Assembly: GCA_031265435.1 (NCBI GenBank)
Contig: JAISCR010000203.1
Location: 1 to 48,603 of the forward strand
Reading direction: 5' to 3'
DNA: 48,603 bases
Origin: Treponema sp.
GTDB taxonomy: Bacteria > Spirochaetota > Spirochaetia > Treponematales > Breznakiellaceae
Below the pieces are notes generated by a model. It saw only the letters and a list, made by a program, of their open reading frames with translations, searched no databases and was not told the origin of the DNA. Both the position numbers and the translations under genes were made by a program. Positions 40,757 to 48,501 of the stretch are shown piece by piece (position 1 is the first letter of the stretch; each line of letters begins with the position of its first letter).

Positions 40757-41101
40757 CTAATACGTTACGATCACCGCATGAAACACCAGCGGTTCTTTCC
40801 CGGTGTTTTTGATACAGTGAGAGGCGCCGTTGCCGGTGATGATGGCGTCTCCCGCGGACACAGGCCGTTCCGTGCCGTTATCGTTTACCGTTCCCTTTCC
40901 CGAAAGGATCAGGAAATACTCAGTCTCACTGTTATGCTGATGGTAACCGATAGAAGCGCCGGGCGGCAGGCTAATTTCGGAAAGCATGCGGATGTTTTTC
41001 TCATTTTCGCAGTCCACAAGGTGGGTAAAAGAAGCAATTCCCTCCCCATCCCTCATTTTTTCCTTCTGTTCCCTTTTCATGTCCTCTCTGGCGATAATCA
41101 T
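40757..41101 (-). CDS. Cupin-domain protein
   Basis: The 114-residue product starts at ATG 41101-41099 with AAGGAGG 5 nt upstream; the frame to 41164 extends beyond it without a signal. Cupin motif 1 is complete, PPGASIGYHQHNSETEYFLI then LSG, giving His, His and Glu ligands. Motif 2, GDAIITGNGASHCIKNTG, supplies the last His. Such small single-domain cupins bind a metal and may be isomerases, dioxygenases or sensors. Context gives no pathway. It is monocistronic. Confidence 0.88.
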   Translation of the reverse strand: MIIAREDMKREQKEKMRDGEGIASFTHLVDCENEKNIRMLSEISLPPGASIGYHQHNSETEYFLILSGKGTVNDNGTERPVSAGDAIITGNGASHCIKNTGKEPLVFHAVIVTY

Positions 41102-41236
41102 GGAAGCCTCCTTCAATTTTAAAAATGCAATTTCGCAAAACAGCAAGAACCGGCGAAACCCCAACCGGGTTTTGAAACCGGCTCAATTCTGTTTCCCATT
41201 CTATTAAAAAAATAGAAAATAGAGTAGTATTGAAAC

Positions 41237-41836
41237 ATGAATGGATTGGAAAACCGCTCCTTTAGACCTGCAAAACCGTATCTTTCAGGTTCTTTCCCGC
41301 GAAGGGAAGCGCCGGCCTGGACAGGGCCCGCGTTCATTATTCTTGCGATCCTTGCCGGATGCGTGGCTTTGCTGCTCTGCGTGGGTACCGTTTACGGACT
41401 CCTCCGGAACCCCCAGTCGGGCCCCCTGTTCAGTCTTGGCGCCCCCGAAGCCGCCCTGCCCGCGCCGGAAAGCACTGCCCGCGGCAGGACTCCTTCCGAA
41501 GCCTGGGGCATGGACGCGGAAGGCCGCTATCTGGACGGAGTTTTTACGGGAATCGGACGTCTGCGCATAAGCCTGGAGCCCGAGCCCGCCGCGGCGGTAC
41601 TTTCGGTGGTGTTCCCCTATCCCCCGGAAGACAGGTCTTTTTCCGAGGAACTGGCCGCCCGGCTGCCGGAACTCAGGCAGATTACCGGTGACTATTTCAA
41701 GAGTTTTTCGGCGGATGAACTCCGCAGGACCGATGAAGCTTCCCTAAAAACCGGAATCCTCGCCCGCTACAACCAGCTTCTCAGGCTGGGAAAAATCGAG
41801 GCGATCTACTTCAACGACTTTGTGATACTAGACTGA
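41237..41836 (+). CDS. FliL-like membrane protein
   Basis: The 199-residue product has one membrane segment (FIILAILAGCVALLLCVGTVYG near 34-55) and an extracytoplasmic C-terminal domain. Its end, YFKSFSADELRRTDEASLKT then RYNQLLRLGKIEAIYFNDFV, resembles the closing part of FliL, a stator-associated flagellar protein. FliL in flagellar operons sits beside fliM or motAB, which are absent here, so it may be a paralogue with another role. ATG 41237 lacks a strong ribosome binding site. Moderately confident in the family, low in function. Confidence 0.6.
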   Translation: MNGLENRSFRPAKPYLSGSFPRREAPAWTGPAFIILAILAGCVALLLCVGTVYGLLRNPQSGPLFSLGAPEAALPAPESTARGRTPSEAWGMDAEGRYLDGVFTGIGRLRISLEPEPAAAVLSVVFPYPPEDRSFSEELAARLPELRQITGDYFKSFSADELRRTDEASLKTGILARYNQLLRLGKIEAIYFNDFVILD

Positions 41837-41901
41837 AACCATTTACCCCGAACGGTGTCTAAACATAGACGTAAAGCCGGGAAAGCGGGTATAGTAAAAG
41901 G

Positions 41902-42043
41902 GGGCTTTCCCAAAACTTCAGTTTTTGGGAAAGCAACCTTAAATTCCGCAGTTTTGCAAGGCTAAAGACTTGAAAAACTGCAAGAGCCTGTCCCAAAACC
42001 ATGCGCTTTAGCGCATAGTCAACTAGTTTTGGGACAGGCTCCA
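41902..42043. repeat. Cluster of three long hairpins (interspersed repeat)
   Basis: The first hairpin is GCTTTCCCAAAAC (41904-41916), loop TTCA and GTTTTTGGGAAAGC (41921-41934). The second is GCAGTTTTGCAAG (41948-41960) with CTTGAAAAACTGC (41969-41981). The third has perfect 16-bp arms GAGCCTGTCCCAAAAC (41984-41999) and GTTTTGGGACAGGCTC (42026-42041) enclosing ATGCGC-TTTA-GCGCAT (42001-42016). A shortened copy lies at 12862-12902. The cluster ends 13 nt before the next start codon and immediately before its AAGGAG. Confidence 0.8.
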
Positions 42044-42054
42044 AGGAGCCGCTT

Positions 42055-42417
42055 ATGGGGAATATATCTTCCAATGCTGCCCAGGTAGTCATCGCAATCA
42101 TACCCCTGGCGGGAATCGTGATGGGCGCCGCGGTTGTTTTTTTCTACATCCTGTGGAGCCACCGGAGGAAAACCCTGCTCATCAAGGCAGGACACTATAC
42201 CCGGCCGGATTTTGACATTCTTGTCTTCAGCCTGCTTGCCGGCTTGTTACTTACCAGCGTGGGACTTGCCCTGACCATTTTTTTAGCCATCGTTGCGGGG
42301 GCTTCTTACGGGCTTCTCGGCGGGCTCATTCCCCTTTCCATGGGGGCGGGCCTCTTGGTGTTTTATGGAATCAGGAGTTATTCCACCGGGGCTCCCACGG
42401 GTAACGGAGACTCATGA
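42055..42417 (+). CDS. Small membrane protein of the sigma-factor operon (120 residues)
   Basis: The product has three or four hydrophobic segments (VVIAIIPLAGIVMGAAVVFF, ILVFSLLAGLLLTSVGLALT, LLGGLIPLSMGAGLLVFYGI) separated by a basic loop SHRRKTLLIKAGHY. I do not recognise a named family, though similar small proteins often precede ECF sigma genes. ATG 42055 has AAGGAG about 6 nt upstream, at the end of the hairpin cluster. Its TGA overlaps the sigma-factor ATG (ATGA). It may sense or transmit an envelope signal, which is inference from context. Confidence 0.7.
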   Translation: MGNISSNAAQVVIAIIPLAGIVMGAAVVFFYILWSHRRKTLLIKAGHYTRPDFDILVFSLLAGLLLTSVGLALTIFLAIVAGASYGLLGGLIPLSMGAGLLVFYGIRSYSTGAPTGNGDS

Positions 42418-42977
42418 TACAGGGAGACGATGCGGATGAGCAGCTCCTCGTCGGCAGAATTGTCTCGGGGCAGAAAGAGCTTTTCGGTTACCTTGTCAGC
42501 CGCCATGAACAGGCTGTTTTCAGTATGGGGATGGGTTTTTTTCGCAACAGGGACGATGCATCGGATTTTACCCAGGACGTGTTCCTCAAGGTGTACCGGA
42601 ATCTCCCCCGCTTTGAAGGGCGTTCACGTTTTTCGACCTGGTTATACAAAATTGCCTACAACACGGCGGTCAACGGGATTAACCGCCGCAAAGAGTACCT
42701 GAGCCTGGCCGAAGAGGAGCGTGAAGCACAGGGTGAAACGCCGGAATCGGCGCTTATCCGCAAGGCCGCCCGGGAATCGGTGCTGGAAGCCCTGGAAGAT
42801 CTGCCGGAACGCTACCGGATCTGTGTGGATCTTTTCTTTTTTTATGACCGTTCCTACCAGGAGATTGAAGGGATCACCGGTTTTCCGGTGAATACGATTA
42901 AATCTCATGTGTTCAGGGCGAAGAAGCTGCTTCGGGAAAAATTGAAGGAAATCGGAAATATAGAGGAAAAAGGGTAA
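42414..42977 (+). CDS. ECF-type RNA polymerase sigma factor
   Basis: The 187-residue product contains only regions 2 and 4. Region 2 reads LVSRHEQAVFSMGMGFFRNR then DDASDFTQDVFLKVYRNL and FEGRSRFSTWLYKIAYN. Region 4 reads ALEDLPERYRICVDLFFFYD then SYQEIEGITGFPVNTIKSHV and FRAKKLLREKL. It directs RNA polymerase to a small stress or envelope regulon. ATG 42414 overlaps the preceding gene by 4 nt; the anti-sigma-like gene follows 4 nt after its stop. Confidence 0.94.
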   Translation: MIQGDDADEQLLVGRIVSGQKELFGYLVSRHEQAVFSMGMGFFRNRDDASDFTQDVFLKVYRNLPRFEGRSRFSTWLYKIAYNTAVNGINRRKEYLSLAEEEREAQGETPESALIRKAARESVLEALEDLPERYRICVDLFFFYDRSYQEIEGITGFPVNTIKSHVFRAKKLLREKLKEIGNIEEKG

Positions 42978-42981
42978 GAAT

Positions 42982-43455
42982 ATGAGATGCGACGAGATAT
43001 TGGATAAGGTTTACGGGTACGGCGGGGAAGAAGAGATCCCCTTCATTTTGCAGCTCAGGATCCGCTTTCATCTGTTTTTCTGCCCCCAGTGCGCCCGGGA
43101 AATTGAGCGCTTTGAGCTTGCCCGGGAATCCCTGAAGAATGACTTTTTTTACCCGGCTCCCGGGCTTGAAGACGCTGTCATGGCCCGCATTGCCGGGGAA
43201 GTCGGCGAAGAGGATCCCGTGCGGGACAATCCCGGCGGAATCAGCACAAGGGCCTGGAGTCTCACGGGAATTCTGATCTTTATATCTCTGGCAAGCTCCT
43301 TTTTGGGCCTCAATTTTGCTGAAGTAGCCGCGGCCGGGGGAATATCTTTCCTTCTGCCCATCGGAATTACCATTGGAGTGGTGATAACCTGTTACGGCGC
43401 CCTCTTTATAGGCAGCCATTTGAAGGAATTCTCCGAACGTTTCGGTTTGCATTAG
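42982..43455 (+). CDS. Anti-sigma factor-like protein with zinc finger and two membrane segments
   Basis: The 157-residue product has the H-x3-C-x2-C zinc-binding signature of ZAS anti-sigma factors (RFHLFFCPQCAREIERFELA near 30-49). Then come two membrane segments (SLTGILIFISLASSFLGLNF and ISFLLPIGITIGVVITCYGA). Normally the cytoplasmic N-terminus holds the sigma factor inactive until a signal arrives; here the part beyond the membrane is very short, so sensing may occur in the membrane or through the 42055 gene product. ATG 42982 is preceded by GGGTAAG. Confidence 0.82.
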   Translation: MRCDEILDKVYGYGGEEEIPFILQLRIRFHLFFCPQCAREIERFELARESLKNDFFYPAPGLEDAVMARIAGEVGEEDPVRDNPGGISTRAWSLTGILIFISLASSFLGLNFAEVAAAGGISFLLPIGITIGVVITCYGALFIGSHLKEFSERFGLH

Positions 43456-43482
43456 GCACAAACTCGAATTAATTCCTGAACA

Positions 43483-43511
43483 TTGACATCTTTCCATACT
43501 CGTCATAAGCT
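43483..43511 (+). promoter_or_regulatory. Promoter of glgP
   Basis: TTGACA (43483-43488) and TAAGCT (43506-43511) are 17 nt apart. The -10 box is weak, but the predicted start falls on the ATG itself (43518), and there is no ribosome binding site between, which predicts a leaderless message. Confidence 0.45.
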
Positions 43512-43517
43512 GAATGT

Positions 43518-46058
43518 ATGAACATTTCCACGTATACCGTAAAACCGAAGCTTCCCCCGGCCTTAAAACCCCTGGAAGAAATAGCCGGGAATCTCTGGCT
43601 TTCATGGAATTATGACGCGGTTCAGCTTTTTATCAGACTGGACTATGATGCCTGGATGCAGTCGCAGCAGAGCCCCGTCAGGACTCTCGGTATGGCAAAT
43701 CCCGCGCGGCTTGCCCAGGTGGCCAAGGATGACTCCTATCTGGCCGCGCTCAAGGAAGTGTATGACCGCTTCCTCAGGTATAAGAAGGGCGATACCTGGT
43801 ATCGGGGCAGCAGGAAGGAAGTGGTGGCCTACTTCTCCATGGAGTACGGCATGGATGTGAGCCTTCCCATCTATTCAGGAGGTCTGGGCATCCTTTCGGG
43901 CGACCACATGAAGACTTCTTCCGATATGGGGCTCCCCCTGGTGGGTATCGGGCTCCTCTATCGGCAGGGTTACTTTACCCAGGTGCTCAATGCCGACGGT
44001 TTCCAGCAGGAAAGCTATCCGGAAAACGACTGGTATAACATGCCGGTAGAGCGGAAAATCGGCAAGGACGGCCAGCCCCTCAAGATCACCGTGGATCTTG
44101 CGGGACGTCAGGCGGTGGCTCAGATCTGGGAAGTAAAGGTAGGCCGCTCTTCCCTGTTCCTTTTGGATACCAATATTGAAGAAAACGAAGCGGATATACG
44201 GAATGTTACCTCCGCCCTCTACGGCGGGGATAAGGAAACCCGGATCAGGCAGGAGGTTCTCCTCGGGATCGGTGGTATTCGGGCTCTCCGGGCTCTGGGT
44301 ATCAATCCGGCCGCTACCCACATGAACGAAGGCCACGCCGCATTCCTGGGCCTGGAGAGGATACGGGAAATCATGACTGAAAAGGGCTTCAGCTTCGAGG
44401 AAGCCTACGAGGCGGTGTGGCCCACCAATATTTTCACTACGCACACCCCGGTACCGGCGGGAAATGAACGTTTTGACGTTGCCCTGCTTGAAAAATACTT
44501 CAAAACCTGGCCCCAGATTCTGGGGATCTCCTGGAAAGACTTTTTGGCCCTGGGCCGGGAACATTCCAATGACGACCGGGAAAACTTCTGCATGACTGTG
44601 CTGGCTCTGAAGTTTGCGGCCTATGCCAACGGCGTGGCTCGGCTCCACGGGGTAGTTTCCCGTGAGATGTGGAAGGATCTCTGGCCGGGTCTCCCCCTCG
44701 ATGAGGTGCCTATCCGGCATGTGACCAACGGCGTACACCCCCGCACCTGGATTTCCGGCGGCATGGTGGATCTTCTTGACCGTTACTTTGGCCCTCATTT
44801 TCTCGATCAGCCGACGGATCTCAAGATCTGGAATCGTATGGACAGGATAAGTGATGAGGAGCTCTGGCGTACCCATGAAAGGCGGCGTGAACGCCTCGTG
44901 GCCTTTGCGCGCGATCGGATCCGGGAACAGTACAGGCGTACCGGCGCGGTGGAACGGCGTATGCGTCAGGCGGAAGACGCCCTCTCTCCCTATGCCCTTA
45001 CCCTCTGTTTTGCCCGGCGTTTTGCTACCTACAAACGCGGCAACCTGCTGCTTCGCGATCCTGAACGGCTTCTCCGCCTGATTCGGGACAATGACCGGCC
45101 TGTGCAGCTCATCTTCGCCGGAAAGGCCCATCCCCACGATCTTCCCGGCAAGGAACTGATCCGGGAGATCATCCATTTTGCGGAAAAGTATGATGTTACC
45201 AGCCGTATCGTCTTCATCGAAAACTACGATATGACCGTGGCCCGTTACCTTACTTCGGGCGGGGACGTGTGGCTTAACACCCCCCGGCGGCCCATGGAAG
45301 CCTCCGGCACCAGCGGCATGAAGGCTGCCATGAACGGCGTCCTTAACTGTTCGATTCTGGACGGCTGGTGGGACGAAGCCTACGATCCGGAACTCGGCTG
45401 GGCCATAGGCCAGGGGGAACAGTACAACGACGATACCCTTCAGGATGATATTGAAAGCAAGGCCCTCTATGATATCCTGGAACGGGATCTGGTTCCCCTC
45501 TTCTATCAGCGGGGCCGTGACAGTCTGCCCCGTGAGTGGATCAAGCGGATGAAGACCTGTATGAGTACCATAGGCCAGTCCATGTCCAGCCACCGGATGC
45601 TCACGGACTATTCCAACAACTATTACTTCCCGGCCCTCAAGAATTACCGGCGTATTATCAAAGATGAATACGCGGAGTCCAAATCTCTTGCGGCCTATTT
45701 CAGCCGCCTCAAGGGGGCCTGGGACGGGATCAAGATAGAAAGGCTTAACTGCAACTCCAAACCGGTCATGCAGAGGGGAGACTCTCTTGCCGTTACCGCG
45801 TACATCGATCTGGGACCGCTTCATCCGGAGGATCTGCTGGTAGAACTCTATTATGGGTCTGTTTCCAACCAGGGCAGCGAGATCAGGAATGCCCACCGGG
45901 CGGAGATGAAGCATACCGGAGTCGATGGAACGAATAATATCTACCAGATCAGGGTAGAATGCCTGGACACAGGCATGCAGGGCCATACGGTGCGTATCCT
46001 GCCGAAGCATCCGGCTCTGGTGCATCCCTACAGGACAGGTTTTATTAAGTGGGCATAG
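43518..46058 (+). CDS. glgP: Alpha-glucan (glycogen/maltodextrin) phosphorylase
   Basis: The enzyme releases glucose 1-phosphate from alpha-1,4-glucans. The 846-residue product belongs to the GT35 branch with N-terminal DUF3417 (PKLPPALKPLEEIAGNLWLS then WNYDAVQLF). Further blocks are VAYFSMEYGMDVSLPIYSGG with GLGILSGDHMK, THMNEGHAAFLGLERIR, HVTNGVHPRTW, FARRFATYKRGNLLLRD and the PLP-lysine site EASGTSGMKAAMNGVLN. The length fits this branch. ATG 43518 has no ribosome binding site; another ATG at 43514 is out of frame. Its stop overlaps the next gene by 10 nt. Confidence 0.95.
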   Translation: MNISTYTVKPKLPPALKPLEEIAGNLWLSWNYDAVQLFIRLDYDAWMQSQQSPVRTLGMANPARLAQVAKDDSYLAALKEVYDRFLRYKKGDTWYRGSRKEVVAYFSMEYGMDVSLPIYSGGLGILSGDHMKTSSDMGLPLVGIGLLYRQGYFTQVLNADGFQQESYPENDWYNMPVERKIGKDGQPLKITVDLAGRQAVAQIWEVKVGRSSLFLLDTNIEENEADIRNVTSALYGGDKETRIRQEVLLGIGGIRALRALGINPAATHMNEGHAAFLGLERIREIMTEKGFSFEEAYEAVWPTNIFTTHTPVPAGNERFDVALLEKYFKTWPQILGISWKDFLALGREHSNDDRENFCMTVLALKFAAYANGVARLHGVVSREMWKDLWPGLPLDEVPIRHVTNGVHPRTWISGGMVDLLDRYFGPHFLDQPTDLKIWNRMDRISDEELWRTHERRRERLVAFARDRIREQYRRTGAVERRMRQAEDALSPYALTLCFARRFATYKRGNLLLRDPERLLRLIRDNDRPVQLIFAGKAHPHDLPGKELIREIIHFAEKYDVTSRIVFIENYDMTVARYLTSGGDVWLNTPRRPMEASGTSGMKAAMNGVLNCSILDGWWDEAYDPELGWAIGQGEQYNDDTLQDDIESKALYDILERDLVPLFYQRGRDSLPREWIKRMKTCMSTIGQSMSSHRMLTDYSNNYYFPALKNYRRIIKDEYAESKSLAAYFSRLKGAWDGIKIERLNCNSKPVMQRGDSLAVTAYIDLGPLHPEDLLVELYYGSVSNQGSEIRNAHRAEMKHTGVDGTNNIYQIRVECLDTGMQGHTVRILPKHPALVHPYRTGFIKWA

Positions 46059-46816
46059 AGAAGCACAGGCAAGCCGTATTTCCTGTACGGCCCGAGGGGT
46101 CGTACAGGTATCTTGATACCATTACAGTTTTTTTTACGGTCATATTGGTAGTGAGCAATGTGGCCTCCTCGGCAAAGATCGTGGATCTGGGCTTTTCTGT
46201 CTTTGGCATACCCATGGCCTTTGACGGGGGAACCCTGCTTTTCCCTCTTTCCTATGTGTTCGGCGACATACTTACCGAAGTCTACGGTTTCCGCGCTTCC
46301 CGCCGGGTAATCTGGACGGGTTTTGCGGCGCTGATCCTCTCCTCCGCGGTATTCTTCATGCTCCGCCGCCTTCCAGCCTCTCCGGACTGGGAAGCCTATG
46401 CGGGGACTGCCGCTTACGACGCAATCCTGGGGGGCATGAGCACCGGAGGTATTGCCCTGGCAAGCCTTCTGGGGTACTGGGCCGGAGAATTTTCCAATTC
46501 CGTGGTTTTATCGCGGATAAAGATAGCCATGAAGGGCCGCTTCCTCTGGGTGAGAACCATCGGGTCTACGCTGGTTGGGGAATTTCTTGACAGCCTTGTC
46601 TTTGTCCTTGTGGCAAGCATCGCCGGAGTCTTCGGCTGGGCACTTTTCGCAAGCCTTCTCTTAACCAACTACTTCCTCAAGTGCTTCATTGAAGTGCTCA
46701 TGACCCCGCTTACCTATGCCGTAGTATACGCCCTCAAGAAAGCCGAAGGAGCGGATGTTTACGATACGGGAATCCGTTACAGCCCCTTTGCCGCAGGCAT
46801 ACGCAGGGAAGGCTAG
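46049..46816 (+). CDS. Queuosine precursor transporter (YhhQ/VUT family)
   Basis: The 255-residue inner-membrane protein imports a queuosine precursor such as preQ0 or preQ1 in studied members. About six hydrophobic segments carry family features: ITVFFTVILVVSNVASSAKI near the start, LLFPLSYVFGDILTEVYGFR near 60-79, EFSNSVVLSRIKIAMKGRFL and WVRTIGSTLVGEFLDSLVFV near 150-190. GTG 46049 lies inside the last codons of glgP. Its TAG overlaps the stop of the convergent gene in a shared CTAG. Confidence 0.9.
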   Translation: MGIEKHRQAVFPVRPEGSYRYLDTITVFFTVILVVSNVASSAKIVDLGFSVFGIPMAFDGGTLLFPLSYVFGDILTEVYGFRASRRVIWTGFAALILSSAVFFMLRRLPASPDWEAYAGTAAYDAILGGMSTGGIALASLLGYWAGEFSNSVVLSRIKIAMKGRFLWVRTIGSTLVGEFLDSLVFVLVASIAGVFGWALFASLLLTNYFLKCFIEVLMTPLTYAVVYALKKAEGADVYDTGIRYSPFAAGIRREG

Positions 46817-47619
46817 AAACGCTCGGATGCCATTGCGAGTATTTCGGCTGTTTGTACATCCAGGGCTTTCAGGCGCAGCCTTCTTGTGGAGTCCGAACCG
46901 CTGATGCTGCCGGTGATTACTATGTTTGCCCCAAGCATTTTTCCGATGGATACCGCCGAACCGTCATCAACATCGCCTGTCATCTGAAAATCCTGCTCTT
47001 TTCGTATGACATCAAGGCTTCTCCGGTCTACTACCGTGTAAAGTCCTGTATCAACCAGTATATAGGCCAACTCTTCAAGTACAAATTCGCCTGTTTCCCT
47101 GTCTCTTGAAGAGACACTTAATACCGCGATAGTAGTACCTTCCTCAATTGCGTATATCAATTCATCCGCCGCCCTGTTTAAGGCGCCTTCTATATCGCCG
47201 CTCGCGGTACGGGTATTATTCCGGCTTCTGCCTGTCTGGGGGGGTGAGGCAATCTCCAGGGCCTTTTCATTGATTTTTGATACTTTCATCGTAAGAGGCG
47301 TTGTTTCGATAAGGAATTCGATTTCGCTTGAATTTGCGGTAAATGCCACAGTATTGCTTTTAGCGATTCCCCGCGCCGTATAAATGGAATGTTCGCCGTT
47401 TGGCACGGCAATCCGGGTTTTTTGATTGTCGCTGGAAATGATTGTTTTTTTCTGCCCGTCAATATAAAGATCTACCATTTTAAAGGCAGTCGTAATACTT
47501 GCAGCAACCCCGCCTGTCTTACTCACAATTATCAGGGATTCCCCGGGGCCGACATTCTGGGTATACGCGCCATGCAAAAAACCGACTGCAAGAATAAAAA
47601 ACGAGATGATTTTTTTCAT
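46813..47619 (-). CDS. Exported protein with LpoB/CsgG-like C-terminal domain
   Basis: The 268-residue product has a signal peptide (MKKIISFFILAVGFLHGAYT) without a lipobox. The N-terminal half has a PEGA-like feel (VDLYIDGQKKTIISSDNQKT). The C-terminal half, from TIAVLSVSSRDRETGEFVLE to NIVITGSISGSDSTRRLRLK, resembles the penicillin-binding-protein activator LpoB and CsgG fold, including YTVVDRRSLDVIRKEQDFQM and IGKMLGANIVITGSI. It probably acts in the periplasm or outer membrane. ATG 47619-47617 has GGGAGG about 6 nt upstream. Such CsgG/LpoB-like proteins are frequent in spirochaetes, by recall. Confidence 0.75.
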   Translation of the reverse strand: MKKIISFFILAVGFLHGAYTQNVGPGESLIIVSKTGGVAASITTAFKMVDLYIDGQKKTIISSDNQKTRIAVPNGEHSIYTARGIAKSNTVAFTANSSEIEFLIETTPLTMKVSKINEKALEIASPPQTGRSRNNTRTASGDIEGALNRAADELIYAIEEGTTIAVLSVSSRDRETGEFVLEELAYILVDTGLYTVVDRRSLDVIRKEQDFQMTGDVDDGSAVSIGKMLGANIVITGSISGSDSTRRLRLKALDVQTAEILAMASERF

Positions 47620-47699
47620 TCAAAGCCTCCCAAAAAACAGCAAATTTTGCAGGAAATGGCGGGAGAAACCTTTTGGAACCCCCCGCCAAATAATTCAGG

Positions 47700-47730
47700 A
47701 AAAATCCGCCCCCTGGGCCCTGTCGGGGGC
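47700..47730 (-). terminator. Terminator after the lipoprotein gene
   Basis: On the minus strand GCCCCC (47730-47725), an 11-nt loop and GGGGGC (47713-47708) are followed by GGATTTTT. A second GC-rich hairpin (arms GGCGGG 47658-47663 and CCCGCC 47683-47688) lies a little further on. Confidence 0.6.
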
Positions 47731-47748
47731 ATGGACTAAACCGTCCGA

Positions 47749-48255
47749 TTAGAACCCGAAAAAGTCCAGTATACCGCCTAAACCGCCTTTAGTCTCGGTT
47801 GTGTTCTCATTAATAAGGCTCCCGCCCAACCTGTTGGTCCAGTTGTCGGCGGCGGCGCCATTAATGGCAGTAGTATACTTGATTGCCAGCGCATTGCCAA
47901 TATACCGGTACGTTTTGGTATATCCGATGATCGGGTCAAGAATCTTGTTGGTGCTGTTATTGTCATAGATGTCGATACGGACATTGATAATATCATCCGC
48001 GCCAAGTTTCTTCGCTTCGGTCAGGAGATTCTCAAAGGTAACCGTTGAACCGGAGTGTGACTGGGTCCAGCCGGCAAACCCCACGGTGAGAACATCTTCC
48101 GCGGTAAGGGACACGGGGCCCAGAACCTCATAATCTTTGGTCGCAATGGGCGCCAGGTTAAAGGTGCCAACGTCATTGTTGGTAAAATCGGTAGTTGTAC
48201 AACCCATCACCGCAAGCAGAGCAATACTGACAAAAATCAATCCTGCTTTTTTCAT
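47749..48255 (-). CDS. Lipoprotein of unknown function (168 residues)
   Basis: From ATG 48255-48253 (AGGAGG 7 nt upstream) the protein has a lipoprotein signal MKKAGLIFVSIALLAVMGC with lipidated Cys19. The mature part contains LLTEAKKLGADDIINVRIDI, similar to the core of YbjQ-type heavy-metal-binding domains (EAxxLGADAVINVR), and ends with a Gly-rich tail GGLGGILDFFGF. The upstream extension of the frame to 48303 is not needed. An inverted repeat TCCTAT-TTT-ATAGGA (48265-48279) overlaps the ribosome binding site. Function unknown. Confidence 0.78.
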   Translation of the reverse strand: MKKAGLIFVSIALLAVMGCTTTDFTNNDVGTFNLAPIATKDYEVLGPVSLTAEDVLTVGFAGWTQSHSGSTVTFENLLTEAKKLGADDIINVRIDIYDNNSTNKILDPIIGYTKTYRYIGNALAIKYTTAINGAAADNWTNRLGGSLINENTTETKGGLGGILDFFGF

Positions 48256-48387
48256 AAAAACTCCTCCTATTTTATAGGATATTTTTTCTCCATGCATACG
48301 CACGGAAATATAAAAAAGCTCTTACTTCAAGTCCAGGGCCGCACTTGAATTGACTTCTTTATTACACCTGTAACGAGAGATAAAAAA

Positions 48388-48416
48388 ACGGCTTGCCCGC
48401 GATGCGGACAAACCGT
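48388..48416 (-). terminator. Terminator of a gene lying to the right of the window
   Basis: ACGGCTTGCCCGC (48388-48400), loop GAT, and GCGGACAAACCGT (48404-48416) pair over 13 positions, with two mismatches on the plus strand that become G-U pairs in the minus-strand or plus-strand RNA. On the minus strand it is followed by TTTTTTT (48388-48382). Being upstream of the 48255 start, it should end transcription coming from outside the window. Confidence 0.7.
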
Positions 48417-48479
48417 TTGTCTGACAGCCGGATGAGAAATGTTTTTCTGTCTGGACTGGAAAATTACACGATATCCAGC

Positions 48480-48501
48480 GGGGGGGGGGGGGGGGGGGGG
48501 G
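48480..48501. other. Poly-G run, probable assembly or sequencing artefact at the contig end
   Basis: Twenty-two consecutive G residues are followed by about 100 nt of A-, T-, C- and G-runs unlike anything else in the window. The interval 48256-48603 thus holds a promoter-proximal region, one terminator and this low-quality-looking tail; I see no gene in it. Confidence 0.7.

Noticed and set aside
41902..42043. CRISPR array
   Set aside because: The repeats are inverted pairs of differing sequence, not regularly spaced direct repeats, and no cas genes are present.
43875..46025. 716-codon open frame antisense to glgP
   Set aside because: It lies wholly opposite a strongly conserved phosphorylase, and its sequence is rich in Pro, His, Gly and Arg as expected for a mirror of GC-biased codons.
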